A stretch of DNA of 34,881 bases. It comes from JBBRHH01 sp038222915 (GTDB taxonomy: Bacteria; Planctomycetota; Phycisphaerae; Tepidisphaerales; Tepidisphaeraceae). The position numbers were made by a program, and so were the translations under genes. Numbering within the stretch: the first letter of the stretch is position 1; each line of letters starts with the position of its first letter. The notes under the pieces were generated by a model. The model was not told where the DNA came from, did no database searches, and was given only the letters and a program-made list of their open reading frames with translations. Below are positions 15,705-23,621 of this stretch, piece after piece. The DNA lies in the NCBI GenBank assembly GCA_038222915.1, contig JBBRHH010000003.1, positions 1 through 34,881 on the forward strand, in the 5' to 3' direction.

Positions 15705-16832
15705 ATGCTCTCCCCCTCCCTGACCCCAACCTCCCTCCCCGGCTCCGACGTCCGCGTCATCTACGCGCCCGCCGCCCTCGAACACATCGGCCAGATCGCC
15801 AAATCCGAAGGTGCCTCCCGAATCCTACTAGTCTCCGACCCCGGCATCGTCGAATCCGGCCACGTCGAAACGGCCCTCCGCTCCATCTACCAGGCCGGCC
15901 TCGTCGCCCGCCTCTTCGACCAGGTCGGCGAAAATCCCACCACCATCCACGTTGGCAACGGCGTCTTCGCCGCCCGACCTTTCAACCCCGACTTCATCAT
16001 CGGCCTGGGTGGCGGCAGCTCCATGGACTGCGCCAAAGGCATCAACTTCCTGCTCACCAACGGCGGCCGGATGCAGGACTACCAGGGCATCGGCAAGGCC
16101 ACCCAGCCAATGCTTCCCCTCATCGCCATCCCCACCACCACCGGCACTGGCAGCGAAGCCCAATCCTTCGCCCTCATCTCCGATCCCGAAACCCACCAAA
16201 AAATGGCCTGCGGCGACAAAAAAGCCCTGCCGCGCATCGCCGTTCTCGACCCCGATCTTACCGCCACTCAACCCCCAAAAGTCACCGCCGCCACCGGCAT
16301 CGACGCCGTCGCACACGCCGTCGAAACGGCCGGGTCCAAGAAGCGAACCGACATCTCCCGCGGCTTCTCACGCGAAGCCTGGCAACTTCTCTCAACGTCC
16401 TACATCGCCGCTGTAAAGGGCGACCCCAGCCCCGACATCCGCCGCAACATGCTACTCGGCGCACACCTCGCCGGTGCGGCCATCGAAAACGCCATGCTCG
16501 GCGCGGCCCACGCCTGCGCCAACCCGCTCACCGCCAAGTTCGGCACAGTCCACGGCCTCGCCGTCGGTCTCATGCTCCCCCACGTCATCCGCTTCAACGC
16601 CGAATCAAACGGTAACCCCTACGCCGACCTCCTCCCCGCCGCCGATCTCGCATCAAAAGTCGACGCCCTGCTAACCGCCGCCGGCCTGCCCCGACGCCTC
16701 CGCGAACTAGGCGTCAAAGAATCCGACCTGCCGGACCTCGCCACAATGGCCGCCACCCAATGGACAGCCGGCTTCAATCCGCGCCAAGTCCAGGCGAGAG
16801 AAATTTTGACCATCTACACCCAAGCGCTTTGA
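15705..16832 (+). CDS. Iron-type (group III) alcohol dehydrogenase
   Basis: Iron-containing alcohol dehydrogenases reduce aldehydes to alcohols with NAD(P)H. The 375-residue product has the nucleotide motif IGLGGGSSMDCAKGIN, PTTTGTGSEAQSFALI, LDPDLT with the first metal Asp, ATGIDAVAHAVE with metal His, and NAMLGAAHACANPLTAKFGT followed by VHGLAVGLMLPHVIRFN, giving the last two His ligands. All four metal ligands are thus present. I take the ATG at 15705; a TTG two codons earlier adds only two residues. It is the last gene of the plus-strand run starting at 11873, and could reduce the aldehyde made by the ALDH-family enzyme. The family is broad, so the substrate is open. Confidence 0.93.
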   Translation: MLSPSLTPTSLPGSDVRVIYAPAALEHIGQIAKSEGASRILLVSDPGIVESGHVETALRSIYQAGLVARLFDQVGENPTTIHVGNGVFAARPFNPDFIIGLGGGSSMDCAKGINFLLTNGGRMQDYQGIGKATQPMLPLIAIPTTTGTGSEAQSFALISDPETHQKMACGDKKALPRIAVLDPDLTATQPPKVTAATGIDAVAHAVETAGSKKRTDISRGFSREAWQLLSTSYIAAVKGDPSPDIRRNMLLGAHLAGAAIENAMLGAAHACANPLTAKFGTVHGLAVGLMLPHVIRFNAESNGNPYADLLPAADLASKVDALLTAAGLPRRLRELGVKESDLPDLATMAATQWTAGFNPRQVQAREILTIYTQAL

Positions 16833-16884
16833 ACGAGATCAGACGGAATCAAACCGTCGCGCACACGTCCTTGCGCCAGCGCCC

Positions 16885-17088
16885 ATGGCGGCGAGCCGCC
16901 CAGATCAGAGCTTTGGTGCGCCAGGCGCAATTTTCAACGGCGAATTCAGCCCCACGAAACACTCGGCTGCCGGCATTCACAACGCCCAGCTCGACCGCGC
17001 CCCCTTACTCTCGTCGGACGACCAGGCTCTCTATTTCTATTCCGACCGCAGAGATTCGCGGGGCGACCAGGATCTCTGGATAACGTGA
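16885..17088 (+). pseudogene. Remnant of a PD40 beta-propeller protein (C-terminal tail)
   Basis: The frame encodes 67 residues whose last part, LLSSDDQALYFYSDRRDSRG followed by DQDLWIT, is a clear PD40 (WD40-like, TolB-type) blade of the form LSPDGxTLYFxSDRxxxxGxQDLW. Nothing before it makes a complete protein, and it stops right after the blade. It lies in a 376-bp stretch (16833-17208) without an intact gene. The tail resembles the remnant at 21609-21814, across the HzsA-related gene. It is probably debris of a once larger propeller gene. Confidence 0.6.
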
Positions 17089-17208
17089 CGCATCAGGTAG
17101 AACCGGCCACAACAAGAAACTCGACGTCACCGCGCCTTGCGGATACTTTTGGCAGGCACGATTTCAGTTGTCGAGTCTCACAACACATCCATCCTGAAAG
17201 CGGAGTCA

Positions 17209-18093
17209 ATGGACATGGGGAACGCGGTCGCGGCCGAACCACCAGCAGAATCAGGACTCCCCGCGGAACGATCCCGGTTGCTCGTCCTGATGTTCACCGA
17301 CCTCGTCGGCTCGACAGCCCTGAAGGATTCGCTCACCACCGCAGGCTATCTGCCGCTGCTTCGTCCGCACGATGAACTATTGCGCGACCCCGCCGCGCCT
17401 CCGATCCACCATCTCGCCGCGGTAAATCGCGCGTCATTTTCCCCCGACGGCGCGATGGTCCTGACCGCCAGCAATGACAAGACCGCCCGCGTCTGGGACC
17501 CGGCCACCGGCACCGCCCTCACGCCCGCCTTCCGCCACAACGGCTTCGTCAACTTCGCCGCATTCGATACCGCCGCATCCCAGGTCGTCACCGCCAGTGG
17601 GGACATGACCGCAAGCATCTGGCCGATCGCACACACCAGCCTGCCAGAAAAAGATCTTCTGGCCTACGCCGAGCTACTCGCCGCCCATTGCATCGACGCC
17701 GCCGGAACGCTCACACCCTTGAACGCAGTCGAATGGCAGCAACGCTTCACCAACCTCTCCAGCCGCCACCCCGAACTATTCCTTCCACCCGCCACCCGAT
17801 CGGTGCTCGCGTCCGAACTCGCCCGCGCCCCCGCCGATTCAGCCCGACTGAAGATGTACGGAGAATGGTTCCACCAACGCGGCGAAAATGTCTTCGCCGT
17901 CCAGCTCCTCGAAAGTGCCCGCTCCGCCGGCGCAGAAATCGACCCGCTCCTCCTCGCCCGATGCGAATGGCTCGCCGATCGCCCCGGCCCCGCCACTTCG
18001 GAATTCGAAAAAGCCCTCGCCGCGAATCAAGATCCTCGGATTGAAAGCTATCTGAAGCAGTGCATCGCAGCGGTGAAGCGCGGAAATCAATGA
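17209..18093 (+). pseudogene. Chimeric remnant: start of a class III cyclase joined to the WD40 end of a kinase/WD40 protein
   Basis: From the ATG at 17209 (GGAG just before it) the first about 60 residues are the beginning of an adenylate/guanylate cyclase domain: RLLVLMFTDLVGSTALKDSL and YLPLLRPHDELLRD include the metal-binding Asp of FTDLVGST. The domain then breaks off near nt 17389, and the sequence continues in frame as WD40 blades (RASFSPDGAMVLTASNDKTA, RVWDPATG, VVTASGDMTASIW). After these comes the helical tail DLLAYAELLAAHCIDAAGTL, typical of planctomycete Ser/Thr-kinase/WD40 proteins, with TPR-like helices to the end. The catalytic part of the cyclase and most propeller blades are missing, so neither activity is likely. 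It is either a deletion fusion or a new chimeric gene; the frame is open for 294 codons. Confidence 0.65.
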
Positions 18094-18142
18094 CTTCAGC
18101 GCCGCTCCGCGTTCTCCACGGCACCCACCTTTTCTCAATCCA

Positions 18143-18283
18143 CGATCCGCCGCACTGGACGATGTGGACGAAATCGCGGGATATATTGCCGCTGACTCTC
18201 CGAGATATGCCGCGAATGTCTTGGACCGATCCACGAGCGAGGTGGCCACGTTTGAGCCGACAATCGACAGTTGCTGCATTTAA
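18143..18283 (+). pseudogene. Fragment of a ParE/RelE-family toxin gene
   Basis: In the 302-bp stretch between 18093 and 18396, one frame reads RSAALDDVDEIAGYIAADSP and RYAANVLDR, the conserved first helices of ParE toxins (family pattern AALEDLxEIxxYIAxDxPxAAxxxxDRI). It lacks the N-terminal strand and start, and after about 30 residues the frame loses similarity and ends at TAA (18281-18283). No antitoxin is seen beside it. It is a decayed toxin-antitoxin remnant. Confidence 0.6.
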
Positions 18284-18395
18284 CTGACCACGACAATCAC
18301 GCTCACCCGCGTCGCCGGCTCAAGCAACGGTGGTGGGGACAGCGGTTATATAACTGCGGATGGTGGGGGCTTAGACATGTCTTGTGAGGTGGCCC

Positions 18396-21300
18396 ATGAA
18401 GCGGTTTGTCGCGACAGCGATTGTCGGCCTTGGCGTCATTGTGCTAATAACCGGGCTGGCCCGCGGTGCTACAGGGGATGAACCAAAGAAGCCAACCGCC
18501 GTCGCTCTGCCAGTTGACGTCAATCCGCCACACATCTCAACCGACAAGACCGTCAAATACGACTACGACATTGTCTACGTGCGTGCCCCGCGATTCGGCG
18601 ACGAAAAGATGACCCGGTGGGCAGAGTTCTCCGATCCAACCCGCATGGAAGCGGGCGCCGACCTCATGCTGCTGCACCCGGACGGCACGGAGGAGAAACT
18701 AGTCGGCGGCGACGAGGGGTCGATCATGGACCCATACGTGTCGTTCGATGGAGAGTGGGTTTACTACGCCAAGTTTATCGATGCAAAGCACACCGGCAGC
18801 GACATTTTCAAAATCAATCTCGCCAGCCGGAAAATCCTGCGCCTGACGGACCAGACCTTTACGCCAAACACCGGGGCGGCGAACTGGTCAAGCGATTACC
18901 GCACCCCCGCCCCCGGAAAAACCGCACTCGGTTACGGAGTGTTCAACCTCGGCCCATGCCCCGCGCCGGGCGGCCGGCTCGTCTTTACCAGCAACCGCAA
19001 CGCCCACATTCCACCGCGCGGCTATCCGCGCATCGCCCTGCAATTGTTCGCAATGGACGATGACGGCGCGAACGCCGAGGAGATCGGATTTCTGAACGTC
19101 GCGTGCGCGCTGCACCCGACGATATTGACCGACGGCAGAGTGTTATTCAGCAGCCTCGAATCCCAGGGCCTGCACAACGCCATTCTCTGGGCGGTCTGGA
19201 GCATCCATCCCGACGGGACAATGTGGGAACCGGTCGTCAGCTCATTCTGGCCGGGCGGCGCGCCTCCCGGCTTCCATTTTCAATCCCAGTTGTCCGATGG
19301 CACGCTGGTGCTCGAGCAGTATTACAATCTGAACAACAGTGGATTCGGGTCGTTCGTCAGGTTGCCGCTGCGGCCGCCATTGGCAACCCCGGCGTTTGGC
19401 CCCGGCGATCTTTCCGATCCGCGCAACGCGCCCCAGCGCTATGGGAGCAGTCGCTTCTCCATGCCGTTTTCGCCTTATGGGCTGGAAGTCCTGACGCGGT
19501 TTGCGTCCAGCCAGGACACGCCCGCGCCCACGTACGTGAAGGGCGATGAGGTACGTTCCTGGAAGGACAGCGGGCGCAGCTATCCCAACGCCGTGGGAAA
19601 AGTAACCCACCCCTCGGGAGCACCCGACAATCATCTCCTCTGCGCATGGTCGGTCGGCCCGGCCAACCACAACGGGACATACCATCCCCTGATCGACAGC
19701 GGCATTTACCTGATCAAGGGAGGCAAACCGATCGACGCCCCCGGCCAGATGCTCTTGATCAAGAACGATCCGCGCTACAACGAACAATGGCCGCGGGCTG
19801 TCGTGCCCTACAAGCGAATCTATGGGATCAATGAGCCGAAACTGCTGGCACATCGTAATGACGGCGAATATTCAAAACATCTCCCGGAAGGAACGCCGTT
19901 TGGATTGGTCGGAACCTCCAGCCTGTACAAGCGTGAGAGCGCACCAGGCGGAAAAGTCCCGGCTGGCGGAGTGACAGCTGTCGGTTCAGACAAGCGTCTG
20001 GAGTTGGACTGGTGGCTCCAGGGCGGCGATGACGGCTTCTACGACAACAGCGAGATTCACGCGATTCGCATCGTGGCGCAGGAACCGTTGACCGACATCA
20101 CCGGCCACCGCGCTCCGCCCCTTTTCGGTAGTGCCGGCAACGAGCGCCTTCGGGTGCTTGGAGAGATCCCGGTGCGAAAGTTCGACAAGGACGGTAAGCA
20201 GCCGGTGGACCCGGACGGCAATCCGGACACGAGCTTTTTAGCAAAGGTGCCGGCCGATCAGCCCTTCACGTTCCAGACACTCGACAAGGACGGCATGGTA
20301 CTGAACATGGCACAGACTTGGCATCAGGTTCGCCCAGGCGAGGCGCGGTACGACTGCGGCGGATGCCACGCGCACAGCCAGAAGCCAACCGATTTTCACG
20401 CCACCGCCGCATCCCACGACGACTACAAAATTTTCGATCTCACCCAATCGACACCACTGCTGACCACCAAAGCCAGGGACGAGTCGGGAAAAAAATGGGA
20501 CGAGAAAGATGAGGCCGGCCTGCGGTACCAGAAGGGCCTGCAGAACGTGGAATATTACCGCGACATCAAACCCATTTTCGATCGCAGTTGCGTCGCCTGC
20601 CATACGGAAAAAGCCGCGAAACCGGGCGGCGGCCTGGTGCTGGATGACAACGATCACAAATTCAGCGCGGTGTTGTCCACCAGTGACACGGTGCCATCCC
20701 TCTCAAATCTCCCCGGCCCCTATCACACGCTGGCCGGTGCCATCACCAACCGCATCCAGGCCTCGCGCTACATCATGAAATTCCAGTCTCGACGAAGCCT
20801 TCTCGCATGGAAAGTATTCGGCCGCCGGCTCGACGGATTGACCAACGACGAATTTCCCAGTGAAGAAGTCCCCGGCGATCCCAAATCGCTCCGCTCCAAA
20901 GGCAAAATCATCGCCAAGCTGGATTACAACGACGTCGGCGCATTGCAGCGCTATCTCCGCGACCAGGGCGATATCGACTATCTGGGAACGGCCATGCCGC
21001 CGCCCAAGGCCGTGGAAGGCACGTATCAGACAGACGACGGAGAGGCGATCAAAGTGCCGCCGCTCAGCGATGAAGACCGGCGAACCCTTGTGCGTTGGAT
21101 CGACTTCGGCTGCCCGATCGACCTGGATCCCAACTACGACTCGGCTGATCCATCAAAGCGCAGCCACGGCTGGATGTGCGACGATCAGCGCCCAACTGTT
21201 TCGCTGACTCTGCCGGCTCGCGGAAACAACGCGGAGCTATCGCGCGTGTTGCTGGGAATGTGCGACGCGAATTCGGGGCTGGATAAGGACAGCTTTCAAG

Positions 21301-21518
21301 TAACAGCGGACCTGGCTCTCAATGGCATCGCGGCCGGCGATAATCTGGCATCTCAATTCAAGGAGAAGTCGCCGGGAGTCTGGGAGATGCCAATGAAGCA
21401 GTCGGTGCGGCAATTGGAAAAAGGAAAGTTGATCGTGTCGGTAAAGGATCGGCAGGGGAATATCACCCGTGTGGAACGAACGTTTTCCGTCGGGTCCGCA
21501 CCCGGCCGCAAGAGCTAA
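18396..21518 (+). CDS. HzsA-related secreted propeller / diheme cytochrome c protein
   Basis: This 1040-residue exported protein is probably periplasmic or surface-located. The start at 18396 gives a signal peptide (MKRFVATAIVGLGVIVLITG then LARGA), with GAGG 6 nt upstream; a GTG at 18384 is less likely. The first half has propeller-type segments (VYYAKFIDAKHTGSDIFKIN, GRLVFTSNRNAH). Two c-type heme sites follow: CGGCH at about residue 654 and CVACH at about 732. The C-terminal about 100 residues look like an Ig-type beta domain. Propeller plus hemes resembles the HzsA-related family, named after the alpha subunit of anammox hydrazine synthase and widespread in planctomycetes that do not perform anammox. 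No HzsB/C partner is present, so hydrazine synthesis is not implied. A redox or peroxidase-like role is possible. It lies between decayed genes but is itself intact. Confidence 0.85.
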   Translation: MKRFVATAIVGLGVIVLITGLARGATGDEPKKPTAVALPVDVNPPHISTDKTVKYDYDIVYVRAPRFGDEKMTRWAEFSDPTRMEAGADLMLLHPDGTEEKLVGGDEGSIMDPYVSFDGEWVYYAKFIDAKHTGSDIFKINLASRKILRLTDQTFTPNTGAANWSSDYRTPAPGKTALGYGVFNLGPCPAPGGRLVFTSNRNAHIPPRGYPRIALQLFAMDDDGANAEEIGFLNVACALHPTILTDGRVLFSSLESQGLHNAILWAVWSIHPDGTMWEPVVSSFWPGGAPPGFHFQSQLSDGTLVLEQYYNLNNSGFGSFVRLPLRPPLATPAFGPGDLSDPRNAPQRYGSSRFSMPFSPYGLEVLTRFASSQDTPAPTYVKGDEVRSWKDSGRSYPNAVGKVTHPSGAPDNHLLCAWSVGPANHNGTYHPLIDSGIYLIKGGKPIDAPGQMLLIKNDPRYNEQWPRAVVPYKRIYGINEPKLLAHRNDGEYSKHLPEGTPFGLVGTSSLYKRESAPGGKVPAGGVTAVGSDKRLELDWWLQGGDDGFYDNSEIHAIRIVAQEPLTDITGHRAPPLFGSAGNERLRVLGEIPVRKFDKDGKQPVDPDGNPDTSFLAKVPADQPFTFQTLDKDGMVLNMAQTWHQVRPGEARYDCGGCHAHSQKPTDFHATAASHDDYKIFDLTQSTPLLTTKARDESGKKWDEKDEAGLRYQKGLQNVEYYRDIKPIFDRSCVACHTEKAAKPGGGLVLDDNDHKFSAVLSTSDTVPSLSNLPGPYHTLAGAITNRIQASRYIMKFQSRRSLLAWKVFGRRLDGLTNDEFPSEEVPGDPKSLRSKGKIIAKLDYNDVGALQRYLRDQGDIDYLGTAMPPPKAVEGTYQTDDGEAIKVPPLSDEDRRTLVRWIDFGCPIDLDPNYDSADPSKRSHGWMCDDQRPTVSLTLPARGNNAELSRVLLGMCDANSGLDKDSFQVTADLALNGIAAGDNLASQFKEKSPGVWEMPMKQSVRQLEKGKLIVSVKDRQGNITRVERTFSVGSAPGRKS

Positions 21519-21536
21519 AAACTCTTTCGAGTGGCT

Positions 21537-21651
21537 TCACAATGAACGTCGCTTTCGCCGGCTGATCATCACGAGTCCGGCAGATGCCAGAAACGTAAGG
21601 GCCATCGGCTCTCCGACTCCAAAACCCTCTGGTTCCATCGGCACGCAAGAA
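21537..21651 (-). pseudogene. Possible PEP-CTERM sorting-signal fragment
   Basis: Read on the minus strand, this segment gives VPMEPEGFGVGEPMALTFLA then SAGLVMISRRKRRSL and a TGA. It has the layout of a PEP-CTERM tail: a Pro/Glu motif, a short hydrophobic helix and an Arg cluster at the very end. No matching gene body precedes it. It overlaps the plus-strand PD40 remnant at 21609-21651, so one of the two may be chance, and the similarity is short. Confidence 0.3.
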
Positions 21652-21814
21652 ACGATCTGGGCGGCGGTATCTGGTCGCCCCCGACATACACGCCAATCAC
21701 CTCGACCCCTTCCTTTCCCCGGACGGCCAAACCCTCTACTTCGATTCCGACCGCGGCGAGTCCCAGGGTGGGCAGGATCTGTGGATGATGCAACGCGTCA
21801 AAACAGGCCGGTAA
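21609..21814 (+). pseudogene. Frameshifted remnant of a PD40 propeller protein
   Basis: Two plus-strand frames carry pieces of consecutive PD40 blades. LSDSKTLWFHRHARNDLGGG with IW (21609-21677) is followed, in another frame, by FLSPDGQTLYFDSDRGESQG with GQDLWMM (about 21710-21790), ending at TAA 21812-21814. A single frameshift between them would explain the break. The 354-bp stretch 21519-21872 holds no other convincing gene. The end closely resembles the remnant at 16885-17088. Confidence 0.6.
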
Positions 21815-21872
21815 GGCGCACGCCACATGCGCCCCGTTATCCGCGAGCGGCGAATCCCGATATGATCTTATC

Positions 21873-22409
21873 ATGCCTGAAGAACCAAACCTCCAGCCGC
21901 TGGACTATCGTCGGCCACCCGAAGGACGGATGCCGTGGGTGGAAGACGACGAGGCGCGGCGGTGGCGATATGCGCGCGTTTCATTCCGTGTCGGAGTTGT
22001 TGTACTGATGGTAACATTCGCGTTTCACTTCGGTCCGAACCTGATCAACTTTGGAAAACTGGGCGGCTTGAACGCGCAGGATTTCGTTGGAACGGTGAAT
22101 CATGACGGCGTTCCGACAGTCCGTGCCATCAAGCAATATCAAAGCGATCACGGTTCGTGGCCCAAGGATATCGAGGCTCTGACGCCGAACTATCTGAACG
22201 CAGCAATGATCCATGGTGGGCAAGACTTCTCCTGTTCGGGAACGACGCCGCAATTCGAATTCTGGACGAAGTACAATCACAGAGTCATCTACGATTTCAC
22301 GCCCGGTTCCGAACGCTGGACAGTTGCCGGACCATTTGTAAATGGTCCGATCCCCCTGCCACCGGTCGCGATTTCACCGTCGGCGCAGCCCGTCAGTCCA
22401 TCGCGGTAG
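21873..22409 (+). CDS. Single-pass membrane protein of unknown function
   Basis: This 178-residue protein has an acidic/basic cytoplasmic N-terminus (MPEEPNLQPLDYRRPPEGRM), one membrane helix at about residues 42-62 (FRVGVVVLMVTFAFHFGPNL), and an outside domain of about 115 residues ending in a Pro/Ser-rich tail. The segment TVRAIKQYQSDHGSWPKDIE followed by ALTPNYLNAAM resembles the part of type II pseudopilins after the N-terminal helix (a helix, then a D/NGxxP turn and an early loop), but no prepilin peptidase site is seen. TATGAT lies 6 nt before the ATG and there is no Shine-Dalgarno sequence, so it may be leaderless. It precedes two more small membrane-protein genes on the same strand. 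I do not recognise a characterised family. Confidence 0.7.
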   Translation: MPEEPNLQPLDYRRPPEGRMPWVEDDEARRWRYARVSFRVGVVVLMVTFAFHFGPNLINFGKLGGLNAQDFVGTVNHDGVPTVRAIKQYQSDHGSWPKDIEALTPNYLNAAMIHGGQDFSCSGTTPQFEFWTKYNHRVIYDFTPGSERWTVAGPFVNGPIPLPPVAISPSAQPVSPSR

Positions 22410-22419
22410 GGAATGATCC

Positions 22420-22644
22420 ATGTATTGCACCAAGTGCTATGCGAAACTGGACGACACGGCAAAAATCGGCCGCTGTCCGCGCTGCGACCGTGGCTACGAT
22501 GTGACGGATCGGTCGACCTGGCTCAAAAGACCATTCCCAGGCGCTTTAAGAATCGCCCTGTATATCGCTGCCACCTCAATCGTCAGTCTGGTGATCGCCT
22601 ACATCGCGGCAATGTTTCAAATGGCTAGCGCAAGTGGACACTAA
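22420..22644 (+). CDS. Small zinc-ribbon membrane protein
   Basis: This 74-residue protein has an N-terminal zinc ribbon formed by two CxxC pairs, CTKC (residues 3-6) and CPRC (19-22), in MYCTKCYAKLDDTAKIGRCP, followed by one or two hydrophobic stretches (ALRIALYIAATSIVSLVIAY and IAAMF). Such zinc-ribbon plus helix proteins are common and mostly uncharacterised. AGGGA lies 7 nt before the ATG. It begins 10 nt after the preceding gene, and its end overlaps the next start by 11 nt, suggesting one transcript with its neighbours. Its partner or ligand is unknown. Confidence 0.75.
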   Translation: MYCTKCYAKLDDTAKIGRCPRCDRGYDVTDRSTWLKRPFPGALRIALYIAATSIVSLVIAYIAAMFQMASASGH

Positions 22645-23083
22645 ATCCGACGATCGTCCAGCCCGCTTCGCCTACTTCGCCGACCCGGCCTGCATCGCCG
22701 CGCTCATTATCTACCCCATCAACCGCTTCATCCTCAAACCCCACCACATCGGCGGCTGGTTCACCCACGGCTACCTGAACGACGTCCTCTGCCTTCCACT
22801 CTTCGTCCCCGTCATCCTCTACGTCCAGCGCCTTATCCGCCTGCGCCCCCACGACGGCTTCCCAACCCCGTGGGAAATCTTCCAGGCATGGGCCGCCTTT
22901 TCCATCATGTTCCAGGTGATCATCCCCCGCTATCCCAAAACCTTCACCACCGCCGGCGACCCCTACGACATGATCGCCTACCTCGCCGGCGGCCTGATCG
23001 CAGGTTGGTACTGGTCGCGCCGCAACTCTACGAACCCCCCTCCGCCTGATTCACCTTCTTCTCAATTCGCCGATCCGGAATAA
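22634..23083 (+). CDS. Multi-pass membrane protein of unknown function
   Basis: This 149-residue protein starts at GTG 22634, inside the end of the preceding gene (11-nt overlap, different frame). It has about four hydrophobic helices: ACIAALIIYPINRFIL, YLNDVLCLPLFVPVILYVQR, EIFQAWAAFSIMFQVIIP and MIAYLAGGLIAGWYW. The polar motif GYLNDVLCLPL and the short periplasmic segment RYPKTFTTAGDPYDM look conserved in style, but I cannot name the family securely. Its 3' end overlaps the convergent TMEM175-type gene by 56 bp, so the last codons of both share DNA. The Pro/Ser-rich last 15 residues may be dispensable. Confidence 0.75.
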   Translation: MDTKSDDRPARFAYFADPACIAALIIYPINRFILKPHHIGGWFTHGYLNDVLCLPLFVPVILYVQRLIRLRPHDGFPTPWEIFQAWAAFSIMFQVIIPRYPKTFTTAGDPYDMIAYLAGGLIAGWYWSRRNSTNPPPPDSPSSQFADPE

Positions 23084-23621
23084 ACCACATCACCGCCACC
23101 AGCACATAAATCGTCCCCGCCATCCACGGCCTGAAGCACGCCAGCGGAATCGCAATCACATACAGCCCAAGCGCCCCCAGCCCTTTCACGTCCCGCCCCA
23201 CCGCCGTCGCCAGCAGCGAACCGTGCCCCTGCATGCGAATAATCGTCTGCTGCAACAGCTTGTACGCAAAACCCGCCATCAGCAGCACCACCCCGTAAAG
23301 CGCCGTCGGCGTCGGCGCAAAATGGTTCTCCCCCATCCACCCCGTCACAAACGGAATCAGCGACAGCCAGAACAACAGGTGGAGGTTCGCCCACAAAATC
23401 GTCCCGTTCACATGCGGCGCGGTGTGCATCATGTGGTGATGGTTGTTCCAGTAGATCCCGACATACACGAAGCTCACCAGATAGCTGATAAACACCGGCA
23501 GGATCGGCCGAAGATCCGCCAGCGTGGCCGAGCCGTGCGGAACCTTCAGTTCCAGCACCATGATCGTAATGATGATCGCAATCACGCCATCGCTGAATGC
23601 TTCAAGTCGGGAATTCTTCAT
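23028..23621 (-). CDS. TMEM175-type (DUF1211) potassium channel
   Basis: Bacterial TMEM175 proteins form leaky K+ channels from six-helix subunits. The 197-residue protein begins MKNSRLEAFSDGVIAIIITI, containing the family signature R-x3-F-S-D-G (Arg5, Phe9-Gly12) in helix 1, where hydrophobic Ile/Leu residues make the pore constriction. YVGIYWNNHHHMMHTAPHVN and LLFWLSLIPFVTGWMGENH are the typical helix 3 and 4 regions, and two to three further helices follow. The length is normal for the bacterial family (about 200). Its ATG overlaps the stop of the upstream protease gene (ATGA at 23618-23621), so the two are translationally coupled. It is a second K+ route besides Kdp in this window. Confidence 0.92.
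   Translation of the reverse strand: MKNSRLEAFSDGVIAIIITIMVLELKVPHGSATLADLRPILPVFISYLVSFVYVGIYWNNHHHMMHTAPHVNGTILWANLHLLFWLSLIPFVTGWMGENHFAPTPTALYGVVLLMAGFAYKLLQQTIIRMQGHGSLLATAVGRDVKGLGALGLYVIAIPLACFRPWMAGTIYVLVAVMWFIPDRRIEKKVNQAEGGS

Noticed and set aside
18396..21518. Interpretation of the diheme protein as true hydrazine synthase
   Set aside because: No HzsB/HzsC or other anammox gene is present, and HzsA-related proteins are common in planctomycetes that do not perform anammox.
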